From Leptospira perolatii (lineage in GTDB: Bacteria; Spirochaetota; Leptospiria; Leptospirales; Leptospiraceae): a DNA stretch of 64,000 bases. The number at the start of each line of letters is the position of its first letter. Positions within the stretch are counted from its first letter, which is position 1. Below the pieces are notes generated by a model that had not been told where the DNA came from, made no database searches, and worked only from the letters and a program-made list of their open reading frames with translations. The stretch covers positions 62,001 to 126,000 of the forward strand of contig NZ_NPDZ01000007.1 of assembly GCF_002811875.1 (NCBI RefSeq), in the 5' to 3' direction. This document shows, piece after piece, positions 53,045 to 61,672 of the stretch. A program made the translations under genes and the position numbers.

Positions 53045-53622
53045 ATACGCATCAAGAAATTGTAAATACGATTCAGGCTTCCATCGATGTTAAGAAAGCA
53101 ATATTGAGCGAAACTCAAATATTGGAACAAATAGAAACGCTCGCCAACAGTTGCATCCTGTCTCTCAAGAAGGGTGGAAAAGTTATCTTCGCTGGTAATG
53201 GCGGAAGTTTTGCGGACTCTCAACATCTTTCCGCCGAATTAGTTTCTCGACTTCAATTTGATAGAGGTCCGCTTGCTTCGATTGCTTTGGGGACAAATAG
53301 TTCCTCAATGAGTGCAATCGCTAACGATTATGGCTATGATAAAGTATTCGCCAGGGAATTAGATTCGATTGCAAACGCTCAGGATGTTTTTATCCCAATT
53401 AGTACTAGTGGGAATAGCCCCAATATAATTGCCGCTATAGGAGTAGGCCTTACTAAAGGACTCAATGTGATCGGTTTTACGGGTCAATCCGGTGGGAAAA
53501 TGGCCGATTTGTGCACCTGCATCAAAGTTCCTTCGAATCGAACGGAGCGGATTCAAGAATCTCACATTATGATTGGGCATATTGTTTGTGCGTTAGTCGA
53601 AACCGGATATTTTAAACAATAA
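53041..53622 (+). CDS. gmhA: Phosphoheptose isomerase
   Basis: 193 residues from ATG 53041 (ATGA overlap with the previous gene). SIS domain with FAGNGGSFADSQHLSAEL, STSGNSPNIIAA and the C-terminal RIQESHIMIGHIV, the zinc-site residues of GmhA. Converts sedoheptulose 7-phosphate to D-glycero-D-manno-heptose 7-phosphate, the first step of the GDP-heptose route completed by hddA, gmhB and hddC. Confidence 0.94.
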   Translation: MNTHQEIVNTIQASIDVKKAILSETQILEQIETLANSCILSLKKGGKVIFAGNGGSFADSQHLSAELVSRLQFDRGPLASIALGTNSSSMSAIANDYGYDKVFARELDSIANAQDVFIPISTSGNSPNIIAAIGVGLTKGLNVIGFTGQSGGKMADLCTCIKVPSNRTERIQESHIMIGHIVCALVETGYFKQ

Positions 53623-53625
53623 TTT

Positions 53626-54477
53626 ATGAGTTATAAACAAAAAGGGCAAAATCCGTTCGGTGTAATGCAAGGAAGGCTTTTACCGAAATACCAAGGAAGA
53701 TTTCAAGCCCATCCTATCGGTTATTGGCAAGAAGAGTTTTATAAAGCAGCAGGTTACGACCTCGATTGCATCGAATTTATTTTGGATTATAATGATTTCG
53801 AAATCAATCCTCTGATGAGCAGTGCAGGATTGGATACTATTCTCGAATTAATAAACGAAACAGGTGTTTCCGTATACACAGTCTGTGCGGATTATTTTAT
53901 GGAAGCACCCCTTCACCATGCTGATGAAGCAGTTTCGAGGCATAGTCAGAAAATCCTAAAGGATCTGCTGAACCGTGGGAAGATTCTCGGGTTAACAGAT
54001 ATTGTGATCCCTTGCGTTGACCAATCTAGTATTAAAGACAAAGAAGCCCAGGATAGATTTTATGAAAATCTAATGTCTTTAGTCAATTTAGCAGAACTGT
54101 GCAACATAAACTTATCTCTGGAAACAGATTTACCTCCGGAACCATTTGCAGAATTAGTGAATCGCTTCGATTCTAATTTCGTGACAGTCAATTACGATAC
54201 TGGAAATAGTGCTTCATTGGGCTATGATCCAGAAGAAGAATTTAAATGTTACGGGAATAAGATTTCGGATATTCACCTTAAGGATCGTTTGTTGGGTGGA
54301 GGTTCAGTGATGTTTGGTACTGGGGCTACTGAATTTACAAAAATTTTTAATCTATTGGGAAAAATGAATTATTCCGGACCGTTTGTAATGCAATCATATC
54401 GCGATGACGAAGGCCTACAAGTTTTTGAAAGCCAATTGAACTGGATTAGAAATTTCTTTTTACGGGATCCAAAATGA
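53626..54477 (+). CDS. Sugar phosphate isomerase/epimerase-like TIM-barrel protein
   Basis: 283 residues of the AP-endonuclease-2/xylose-isomerase-like superfamily. Metal-site pieces are SLETDLPPEP (Glu), VNYDTGNSASLG (Asp), DIHLKDRL (His) and the late QSYRDDEG segment. Its fold is the same as the C-terminal part of the fused synthase two genes upstream, so it may act on the same or a following intermediate. It follows gmhA by three bases. The reaction is unknown. Confidence 0.82.
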   Translation: MSYKQKGQNPFGVMQGRLLPKYQGRFQAHPIGYWQEEFYKAAGYDLDCIEFILDYNDFEINPLMSSAGLDTILELINETGVSVYTVCADYFMEAPLHHADEAVSRHSQKILKDLLNRGKILGLTDIVIPCVDQSSIKDKEAQDRFYENLMSLVNLAELCNINLSLETDLPPEPFAELVNRFDSNFVTVNYDTGNSASLGYDPEEEFKCYGNKISDIHLKDRLLGGGSVMFGTGATEFTKIFNLLGKMNYSGPFVMQSYRDDEGLQVFESQLNWIRNFFLRDPK

Positions 54478-55163
54478 GTACAGTTGCGATAATACTCGCT
54501 AGAGGCGGTTCGAAGGGAATCCCACGAAAGAACATTATCGATTTTTGCGGTAAGCCATTGTTAGCTTGGACTATCGAGCAATGCATAAATGCGAAGGGTA
54601 TCGATTCCGTTTGGGTTAGCTCGGATAGCGAGGAGATACTTTCAATCGGCGAATCCTATGGCGCGAAAAGAATAGTTCGAGACTCAATATTAGCAAATGA
54701 TGTGGCTACTTCCGAATCAGGATGGCTACACGCGATCGATTATATAGAGGCTAAAATTGGCAAGATTGAACTTGTCATAGCACCCCAAGTTACCTCTCCG
54801 GTGCGCAATTCTTCTGATATAGAAAATGGAATTGAGGCCTTCAAGAAGAATCAATACGACTCCTTGTTTTCCTGTAGTGTCGCTGAAGATATATATTTTT
54901 GGGAAAGAAAAGGTGGGGGAGAATTAGAGAGTATTAATTATGATTGGCGAAACAGGAAAAGGCGTCAGGATCATTCACCTCAATACATCGAAAATGGCTC
55001 GTTTTATATCTTTCTGCCAGAAATATTAAGAAAACATAATAATCGTTTTGGTGGAAAAATCGGCATGGTTGAAATGGAGTTCTGGAAGATGTTTGAAATT
55101 GACTCCATAGAATCTTTGAAGCTTTGTGAATCAATAATGAAATCCTTTATTTTAGTACAATAA
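54474..55163 (+). CDS. NeuA-like CMP-ulosonate cytidylyltransferase
   Basis: 229 residues. IILARGGSKGIPRKNIIDFCGKPLLAW is the CTP-binding start, APQVTSPVR and ENGSFYIF are NeuA-type blocks. It activates the acid made by the fused synthase of block D, by analogy with legF after legI. Overlaps the preceding stop by four bases. It is the third CMP-sugar synthetase here, and it is NeuA-like rather than KdsB-like. Confidence 0.9.
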   Translation: MSTVAIILARGGSKGIPRKNIIDFCGKPLLAWTIEQCINAKGIDSVWVSSDSEEILSIGESYGAKRIVRDSILANDVATSESGWLHAIDYIEAKIGKIELVIAPQVTSPVRNSSDIENGIEAFKKNQYDSLFSCSVAEDIYFWERKGGGELESINYDWRNRKRRQDHSPQYIENGSFYIFLPEILRKHNNRFGGKIGMVEMEFWKMFEIDSIESLKLCESIMKSFILVQ

Positions 55164-55182
55164 TTAATTGTGAAGTGGTTAA

Positions 55183-56166
55183 ATGCAAGATAGCGGTCGC
55201 GTAGTTTTTATGAATGGAAAGTTGGTTTCGGAATCTGATGCAAAGATTTCGATTTATGACTCAGCCCTAATGTTTGGAGATATGGTCTTCGAAATGACCA
55301 GATCATTCAAAAAGAAACAATTTAAGTTAAGGGAACACCTAGAACGACTTTTTTGGGGGATAAAAATTCTCCGAATTCCACTGAATCTGACGATCGAACA
55401 GATGGAAAAACATTGTTACGAAACGATTGAGGCCAATGATCACCTCTTCGGAGCGGATGACGAGCACCGGCTAATGATCGATGTATCTAGGGGCACTCTG
55501 GGAATCTACCAAGGTGTTCATGGTTTGCATAAAGGGCCTAACGTGGTGATCGCAGATTTTCCGCTAAGATGGACTGTGGCAGGAATGGGCACTTTATTTG
55601 ATACTGGAATCAATGCTGTGATTACATCGCAAAGAGCAATTCCTGGAACATTGCTCGATCCGAAAATCAAAAATCGAAGTAGAATACACTATCTTATGGC
55701 GAACATAGAGGCCTCGATGATTCCTGGTGATAATAATTGGGCTCTATTATTAGATCCGGAAGGTTTTATAGCCGAAGGAACCGGAGATAATTTTTTTATA
55801 ATAAAGGATAATTGCATAATCTCTCCAGAAGGTAGAAATATTCTGAGAGGGATTTCCAGGGATTATGTGATGAACGAACTCGCTACGCAGTTAGGAATGA
55901 CAGCCATGGAGAAAAATATAGAACCTTATGATGTTTTTACCGCGGACGAAGCATTCATGACGGGCACTCCCTTTTGCATGCTACCGGTGACTCAATTGAA
56001 TGGACTTCCAATTGGTAATGGCGCGGTGGGTAGCGGGTTTAAGAAGCTAATCAATCAATGGTCCGAAAATGTCGGAATTGATATCGAGAAACAAATCAAG
56101 ATTTGGAATAATACTGATTCTGCTAACAAATCGGATGCCCCGACTCCGTACCGCTTCAAAAAATAA
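55183..56166 (+). CDS. Class IV aminotransferase (branched-chain/D-amino-acid type)
   Basis: 327 residues, fold-type IV PLP enzyme. KIKNRSRIHYLMANIEA holds the PLP lysine region; AEGTGDNFFIIKDN, RNILRGISRDYV and ADEAFMTGTPFCMLPV are family blocks. Relatives transfer amino groups to branched-chain 2-keto acids or act on D-amino acids or aminodeoxychorismate. In a glycan locus it may aminate a keto sugar acid or make an amino acid that is attached to a sugar. Ends inside the start of the next SDR. Confidence 0.88.
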   Translation: MQDSGRVVFMNGKLVSESDAKISIYDSALMFGDMVFEMTRSFKKKQFKLREHLERLFWGIKILRIPLNLTIEQMEKHCYETIEANDHLFGADDEHRLMIDVSRGTLGIYQGVHGLHKGPNVVIADFPLRWTVAGMGTLFDTGINAVITSQRAIPGTLLDPKIKNRSRIHYLMANIEASMIPGDNNWALLLDPEGFIAEGTGDNFFIIKDNCIISPEGRNILRGISRDYVMNELATQLGMTAMEKNIEPYDVFTADEAFMTGTPFCMLPVTQLNGLPIGNGAVGSGFKKLINQWSENVGIDIEKQIKIWNNTDSANKSDAPTPYRFKK

Positions 56167-56956
56167 TTCAGTAAAAGATAATTTGAATCTAGAGTTAGGA
56201 AACAAGAAAGTAATTATCTCAGGGAGTTCTCGTGGGATTGGACTAGCAGTTGCTAAAGCTTTCTTAAGCGAAGGTGCAAATGTCGGCCTGATTGCGCGAG
56301 GACGAGAAAAGTTAGAAAGCGTATACCTTCAATTAAAAGCAGAATTCGGAGTCCAAAGGGTCTCAATGTATTTAGCAGACACAACGAATTCTATAGAAGT
56401 AAGATCAGCGATAAAGTACTTCGAATCCAATTTAGGCGGAGTTGATATACTGGTCGCAAATGTAGGAGATGGCCGTAGTGTAAAAGATCCTCTGCCCTCG
56501 GAAGACAGGTTCTTGCAAACATGGAATATTAATTTTCGCTCAAGTGAAATCGTCGTGAGGGAATCGCTTGATCTATTGAGGGCCGCAAAAGGAGTAATTC
56601 TTTTTATAGGCTCCATCGCTGGACTTGAGTCAATCGGGGCGCCGACCGATTATTCAGTGGCAAAATCTGCTCTCTTGACTCTGTCAAAGAATCTAGCTAG
56701 AAAGTTGGCTCCTGAAATTCGTGTGAATTGCATTAACCCTGGAAATGTTTTCTTTCCAGGAGGAAGCTGGGAAGAAAAACAGAAAATGGACCCCGATCTA
56801 GTGAATAAGATCATTCAGGATTCTGTCCCGATGAAGAGGTTCGGTAGCCCGGAGGAAATTGCTGATTCTGTTCTATTTCTTTGCTCAGACCGGGCTAAGT
56901 TTATTACTGGGGCTTGCCTTACGATTGATGGCGGTCAGACGGTTAGTTATCATTAA
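56135..56956 (+). CDS. Short-chain dehydrogenase/reductase
   Basis: 273 residues from ATG 56135; a TTG at about 56183 that gives a more typical SDR N-terminus is possible. ISGSSRGIGLAVAK cofactor loop, NVGDGRS, LFIGSIAG (Ser) and DYSVAKSALL (Tyr, Lys), TGACLTIDGGQ end. It overlaps the aminotransferase end by 32 bases if ATG 56135 is used. Probable sugar ketoreductase of block D. Confidence 0.87.
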   Translation: MPRLRTASKNNSVKDNLNLELGNKKVIISGSSRGIGLAVAKAFLSEGANVGLIARGREKLESVYLQLKAEFGVQRVSMYLADTTNSIEVRSAIKYFESNLGGVDILVANVGDGRSVKDPLPSEDRFLQTWNINFRSSEIVVRESLDLLRAAKGVILFIGSIAGLESIGAPTDYSVAKSALLTLSKNLARKLAPEIRVNCINPGNVFFPGGSWEEKQKMDPDLVNKIIQDSVPMKRFGSPEEIADSVLFLCSDRAKFITGACLTIDGGQTVSYH

Positions 56957-57784
56957 ATGTTAAGTTCATTATTTTCGCTCAAAAACAAAATCGTAGTTAT
57001 TACTGGTGCAGCCGGGTTGCTTGGAAGGCAACATGCAGACGCGGTTGCAAGTGTCGGAGGAAACCCGGTCCTTCTTGACCTTCAGCTGAATCCTGTACTT
57101 GAACTTGCCAAATCTCTAAATGAAAAATATGGAGTTGCGGCTTCTGGATGGGCAGTAGATATAACGGATGAAGAAGCGATCAGGATTAATTCAGGTAAGG
57201 TATCAGAACAGTACGGTAGAATAGACTGCCTCGTAAACAATGCTGCGAATAATCCCAAAGTCGAAGTCGGCTTGGATAAGAAATTTTCTCGGTTGGAAAA
57301 TTTTCCAATTGGTGATTGGAATGCAGACATTACGGTCGGGTTGACAGGCTCCTATCTTTGCGCGAAATATTACGGATATTTGATATCTCAAAACCCCGAA
57401 GGTGGCAGTATCGTAAATATTTCATCCGATTTAGGACTGATTGCTCCGGATCAGCGATTATACCGAAAAGAAGGTTTGAAAGAGAATGAACAGCCGGTGA
57501 AGCCGGTTACTTACTCAGTTGTAAAAGCCGGATTGATCGGATTAACACGCTACCTTGCGACTTACTGGGCTGAAAAAAATGTTCGATGCAATGCTATTTG
57601 TCCAGGCGGCGTGGAGAATAACCAGGATAAGCTATTTCTAGAGAGGATAATTGATAAGATTCCTCTTGGCAGAATGGCGCAGCCGGATGAATACCAGGGA
57701 TTACTCGTATTTCTTCTGAGCAGTGCTTCCAGTTATATCAACGGTGCAATCATCTCCGCCGATGGAGGACGGAGCACTTGGTAA
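56957..57784 (+). CDS. Short-chain dehydrogenase (PtmA paralogue)
   Basis: 275 residues. TGAAGLLGRQHADA loop, NNAANNPK, NISSDLGL (Ser), TYSVVKAGLIG (Tyr, Lys), and an INGAIISADGGRSTW end. Same length and same GLLG, THREE-block layout as PtmA at 46552, including a shared TRYLATYWAEKNVRCNAICPGG-type region (compare TKYLSTYWAD). So block D contains a copy of a legionaminic-route gene. Starts directly after the preceding stop. Confidence 0.88.
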   Translation: MLSSLFSLKNKIVVITGAAGLLGRQHADAVASVGGNPVLLDLQLNPVLELAKSLNEKYGVAASGWAVDITDEEAIRINSGKVSEQYGRIDCLVNNAANNPKVEVGLDKKFSRLENFPIGDWNADITVGLTGSYLCAKYYGYLISQNPEGGSIVNISSDLGLIAPDQRLYRKEGLKENEQPVKPVTYSVVKAGLIGLTRYLATYWAEKNVRCNAICPGGVENNQDKLFLERIIDKIPLGRMAQPDEYQGLLVFLLSSASSYINGAIISADGGRSTW

Positions 57785-57810
57785 TTTGTTTTCACAAAGT
57801 ATACAACGAT

Positions 57811-57915
57811 ATGACCGTGCTTTCTTCTACTTGGCGCGTTGGCTCGCCTTGGATTCACATGGATTTTGGACAAGGTTTGATACAGTTGCTTGAGGAAGTC
57901 CGAAGAGAGGGGTAG
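57811..57915 (+). other. Short open frame between ptmA paralogue and FkbM gene
   Basis: A 34-codon frame (starts MTVLSSTWRVGSPW) ends in a TAG just before the FkbM start at 57919. I cannot tell whether it is a tiny gene, the remnant of a lost one, or chance. No family recognised. Confidence 0.2.
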
Positions 57916-57918
57916 TAT

Positions 57919-58764
57919 ATGGCTATTATAAGGGGAATAAAAAGATTATTCTTTAAACTGGGCAGCATTGCTTTTTCGCTGCTAAGATTAACAACTTTTG
58001 GAAGAGGCTTCTTGGAACGGATACTCGTTTCATTGATGAGGAATAAGGCAACTATCGTTCACAATGATATTACATTAACATTTGCAGTGCCTAATCAGAT
58101 GAATTACTTTCGTATAGAAACCTTTTCTAGTAAGGAGCCGGAAACTCTAGAGTGGATTGATGCAATTCCGAAGAATTCAATACTTTGGGATATTGGTGCT
58201 AATGTTGGACTTTATACTTGCTATGCAATCAAATCACGAAATTGTAAAGTCTATTGCTTCGAACCATCGGTTTTCAATGTTGAACTGCTTGCTCGGAATA
58301 TTTTTATGAATAATTTGGTATCAAAGGCGGTAATAGTCCCATTGCCTTTAACGAGCATTGTGACCGAGAGTTCTCTCAACATGAGTTCAACTGATTGGGG
58401 AATGTCTTTATCATCGTTTGGTCAATCTTATGGTCATGATGGTAAGGAGTTAAACAAACAGTTTGAATTTAAAACGATTGGAATTTCTATGGATCAGTGT
58501 ATAACTTTACTAAATTTACCATCACCAGATTACATTAAAATGGATGTGGACGGGATCGAACATCTTATTCTCAAAGGAGGAAAGAAGGTCTTAAGGAAGG
58601 TGAAGGGCATCATCATTGAGATAAATGAAGAATTTGAAGAGCAAAAAAAACAGTCTGTTGCTTTGTTAAAAGCAGCGGGACTCAAATTTAAAGAGAAACG
58701 TCACGCCGATAAATTCGAAAATGGCGAATTTAGGAATACATACAATCAAATCTGGGTGAGATAG
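57919..58764 (+). CDS. FkbM-family methyltransferase
   Basis: 281 residues. After a basic N-terminus, ILWDIGANVGLYTCYA (SAM motif I), VYCFEPSVFNVELLARN and IKMDVDGIEHLIL are the hallmark blocks of FkbM methyltransferases, which O-methylate sugars. Good AGAGAGGGG ribosome site before ATG 57919. Its sugar target is unknown. It differs from the FkbM-like gene at 36813. Confidence 0.92.
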   Translation: MAIIRGIKRLFFKLGSIAFSLLRLTTFGRGFLERILVSLMRNKATIVHNDITLTFAVPNQMNYFRIETFSSKEPETLEWIDAIPKNSILWDIGANVGLYTCYAIKSRNCKVYCFEPSVFNVELLARNIFMNNLVSKAVIVPLPLTSIVTESSLNMSSTDWGMSLSSFGQSYGHDGKELNKQFEFKTIGISMDQCITLLNLPSPDYIKMDVDGIEHLILKGGKKVLRKVKGIIIEINEEFEEQKKQSVALLKAAGLKFKEKRHADKFENGEFRNTYNQIWVR

Positions 58765-58782
58765 AAACTGCTCGAACTTCAA

Positions 58783-59041
58783 AAATGCAAATTAATATTT
58801 TGGAACTTTGACGGCGTAGTTAGAGAGTCTATCGAAGGGAAAACGAATACTTATGTTCAATTATTTTCCTCTTTTAATGAAGAGCGAAGGGCAAAATCAA
58901 AACGCGCCATGAAGGGAATAGGGGAAAATCTATATTCGAAAAGATGCCCTTATATCTAGATTGAGCAGGCGAGAACCTATTCCGTCCTGGAAATATAGAA
59001 ATTTGGTTTATAAAGATACTTTAAAGTTATTAAAAGCGGAT
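58783..59041 (+). pseudogene. Decayed HAD phosphatase joined to a KdsB-like remnant
   Basis: Frame from 58783 reads WNFDGVVRESIEGKTNTYVQ, the start of a HAD phosphatase (FDFDGVL-type). After about 58908 the family continues in another frame as SIFEKMPLYLD, then TGA where the family has Trp, then AGEN. From about 58963 a third frame reads REPIPSWK, identical in protein but not in codons to the KdsB-like gene at 31754. So two dead genes seem to have been fused by deletion and frameshifts. No product expected. Confidence 0.65.
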
Positions 59042-59043
59042 CA

Positions 59044-60027
59044 ATGAGTGAATTATTATTAATAGGAGCTGGCCAGTTAGGAAGCAGACATCTTCAAGGT
59101 CTGTCAAGAGTTCCAGGAGATAATCGCATTTTTGTAATAGACCCTTCTCGCGAATCCTTGGTTAGGGCAGAGAGCAGATTGACAGAGGTAACAGATCGAA
59201 ATACAAAGAATCTTTACTCTTTTCAAACTAGCTTTGATTCAGTTTCGGAAAATATTGATCTTGTAATTGTTGCTACTAATTCCGACGTAAGGAGAGAGGC
59301 GCTTGATAGTTGCATATCGCGAGGTAAATTTAAGAATTTAATTTTAGAAAAATTTCTCTTTCAGAAAAAAGAAGATTTTTTTGAAGTTCAGAAAACTCTT
59401 AAAACTAAGAATATAACTGCCTGGGTGAACTGTGCGCGCAGAGAATTTCCTGAATTTCAAACGCTTAAAGAAAAATTCCGAGGTAACCCGATTCAGGAAG
59501 TTTCAGTATCCGGATCTAATTGGGGAATGGGATGTAATTCGATTCACTTTGTCGATTTGATTAGCTATCTTTCTGATAGCATCGAATATACTCTCGAAGG
59601 TAATGATTTAATGCAGGAATTGTATGAGACGAAAAGGGTTGGCTATATAGAATTTCTGGGAAGTATTCAAGGAAAATTCGACAAGGGGCCACATTTTACA
59701 ATCACATCAACTTTATCGGAAGGACAAGGAATTCAGATATTCATCAAGTCAGCCACCTTTTCAGCCCTAATATTTCAAAGTGAGCAACGAGTGTTATTTC
59801 TTCAAAAGGATGGAGAAAATCAGTTGGAAACAGTTGAGCCATTCTTGATCCATTATCAGAGTGATCTCACTTGCAAGGTTGTTACTTCCATACTTGAAAC
59901 TGGAAAATGTAATTTAACGAAATATGATGAATCGGCAAAGTTACATATGCCACTCTTCGACTTATTTCTTAATCATTACAAGAAAATTTCAGGAAATCTA
60001 ACGGAGCTTCGGTGTCCTATAACTTAA
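59044..60027 (+). CDS. Gfo/Idh/MocA-family oxidoreductase
   Basis: 327 residues. N-terminal Rossmann GAGQLGSRHLQGL; the usual EKP active-site block reads LILEKFLFQ and the catalytic region WVNCARREF, so it is divergent in the active-site pieces. NAD(P)-dependent sugar redox is likely; substrate unknown. Stops inside the next oxidoreductase, which it overlaps by 16 bases. It may have belonged with the dead HAD/cytidylyltransferase genes upstream. Confidence 0.8.
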   Translation: MSELLLIGAGQLGSRHLQGLSRVPGDNRIFVIDPSRESLVRAESRLTEVTDRNTKNLYSFQTSFDSVSENIDLVIVATNSDVRREALDSCISRGKFKNLILEKFLFQKKEDFFEVQKTLKTKNITAWVNCARREFPEFQTLKEKFRGNPIQEVSVSGSNWGMGCNSIHFVDLISYLSDSIEYTLEGNDLMQELYETKRVGYIEFLGSIQGKFDKGPHFTITSTLSEGQGIQIFIKSATFSALIFQSEQRVLFLQKDGENQLETVEPFLIHYQSDLTCKVVTSILETGKCNLTKYDESAKLHMPLFDLFLNHYKKISGNLTELRCPIT

Positions 60028-60977
60028 ACCAAAAGGTGTTACTGGTCGGTGCCGGTCCAATGGCGGTAGATTATGCAAAGGTTCTTACTGCAATTCAGAT
60101 TAATTTTGATGTAGTAGGATTTGGCCAATCTTCTGCAGAAACCTTTCAGAAAAAAACCGGTGTTTCGGTTGTAACCGGTGGTATTAAAAACTATTTAAAA
60201 GAGAATTCAAATGAGGTTTATTCAAAAGCAATTGTAGCCGTCGGAATTGAAAAGCTAAAGGAAACAACCGAGAATTTGATCGATCATGGAATTAAATCTA
60301 TTCTGGTCGAGAAACCCGCAGGCTTGAACTTTCAAGAAATTTCAGATTTAGCAAAAATCGTTCAAAAGGAAAAAGTGAATGTGTTTGTTGCTTACAACCG
60401 GCGGCATTACGCCTCTGTACAAAAGGCTAGGGAGCTTATAGAGAAAGATGGTGGTCTGCTCTCTATTCAATTTGAATTTACCGAGTGGGCACATGTAATA
60501 AAAGATCTGAATAAAAGTGCTGAAGCAAAAGCAAATTGGTTTTTAGGTAATTCGACTCATGTCCTGGATCTGGCCTTTTACTTTGCAGGTAAGCCAATTA
60601 AAATTGCTTCATTCAAATCTGGAAGTCTTGCATGGCATGAAAACGGATCCATCTTTGTCGGTTCCGGAATAACAGAGACTGGAGTTCTTTTTAGCTATCA
60701 TTCCAATTGGGAGTCTGCAGGGAGATGGGGATTGGAACTAATGAGTAAGAGTCACAGATTGATTCTTAGACCCCTAGAGAAATTACAAATTCAGAAAATC
60801 GGAAGCGTTGATGTAGAATTCGTGGACCTCTCAGATGAATTCGATCAGAAATTTAAACCTGGATTGTTCCTTCAAACAAAGTCATTCTTGGAAGATGACG
60901 GCTTACTAATTCCAACATTAGAAGACCATAATCAAAACTGCCAAGTATTTGAGAGTATTTTGATGGGAGCTAAATGA
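60012..60977 (+). CDS. Gfo/Idh/MocA-family oxidoreductase
   Basis: 321 residues, GTG start. Rossmann GAGPMAVDYAKVL, then VEKPAGLNF (Lys) and YNRRHYASV (catalytic-type His). C-terminal domain includes GNSTHVLDLAF. It forms a pair with the preceding oxidoreductase and may act on the same sugar. Overlaps the next gene by four bases. Confidence 0.85.
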   Translation: MSYNLNQKVLLVGAGPMAVDYAKVLTAIQINFDVVGFGQSSAETFQKKTGVSVVTGGIKNYLKENSNEVYSKAIVAVGIEKLKETTENLIDHGIKSILVEKPAGLNFQEISDLAKIVQKEKVNVFVAYNRRHYASVQKARELIEKDGGLLSIQFEFTEWAHVIKDLNKSAEAKANWFLGNSTHVLDLAFYFAGKPIKIASFKSGSLAWHENGSIFVGSGITETGVLFSYHSNWESAGRWGLELMSKSHRLILRPLEKLQIQKIGSVDVEFVDLSDEFDQKFKPGLFLQTKSFLEDDGLLIPTLEDHNQNCQVFESILMGAK

Positions 60978-61672
60978 GATCACTTATGCGGATCTTAATC
61001 GTGGCAGATTCACTAGGTATGCCTAGAAAGGACTTAGAGTTGGAGAAGGTCTGGACCTATCGCATTTCGGAATTTTTCCTTAATAAGAATAATATTATAC
61101 CTTTTCTTATTAGAGGGGGCACAACAAACAATTTAGTTGAATCAATGGGCGACTATCTAAATCATTTTAAACCTAATTGCGTTATCGTTCAGTTGGGTAT
61201 ATGCGATTGTGTTCGAAGAGGAATTCCACAAAGGTATCTGAGAGTCATTCAAGCGATTCCATTTCTATCAAAAGTTGTACGAAAGATCGCTAAGAAATAT
61301 CATTATTTCTTAACAAAGATATTTGAAAATAGATACGTCGAACCTGTTAAATTTCGAGAGAATATTGTGAGTTTTATGCAGGCTGCATCGGAAAAAAAAG
61401 TAAACGTATACTTCATTCGGATTGCTAGTCCGGGAAATTATCTAGTTAGAATGACATTCAATGCAGAAAAAGATATAAATGCTTACAATCAAATTTTGCA
61501 AAATGAATGTGCCAAATACTCGAATTCTAAGTATTTAGACCCATTTGCCCATAAGGCTGTAGCTGAATATATTTTTGAAGTAGATGGTCATCATATTAAT
61601 GAATTGGGCAACGATCTGGTATTTAAGATCGTTAAAAAGGAAATCCAAGGATTGCACAAAAAAAAGGCATGA
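60974..61672 (+). CDS. SGNH/GDSL-type hydrolase or O-acyltransferase
   Basis: 232 residues. Ser in VADSLGMPR (block I), Gly in FLIRGGTTN, the GxND-like VQLGICDC and the DGHHINELG block (Asp, His) form an SGNH triad. Block III has Cys-Asp instead of Asn-Asp, which is unusual. Members deacetylate or acylate sugars. No signal peptide is evident, so a cytoplasmic role on a precursor is likely. Linked to its neighbours by 4-base overlaps on both sides. Confidence 0.75.
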   Translation: MRSLMRILIVADSLGMPRKDLELEKVWTYRISEFFLNKNNIIPFLIRGGTTNNLVESMGDYLNHFKPNCVIVQLGICDCVRRGIPQRYLRVIQAIPFLSKVVRKIAKKYHYFLTKIFENRYVEPVKFRENIVSFMQAASEKKVNVYFIRIASPGNYLVRMTFNAEKDINAYNQILQNECAKYSNSKYLDPFAHKAVAEYIFEVDGHHINELGNDLVFKIVKKEIQGLHKKKA

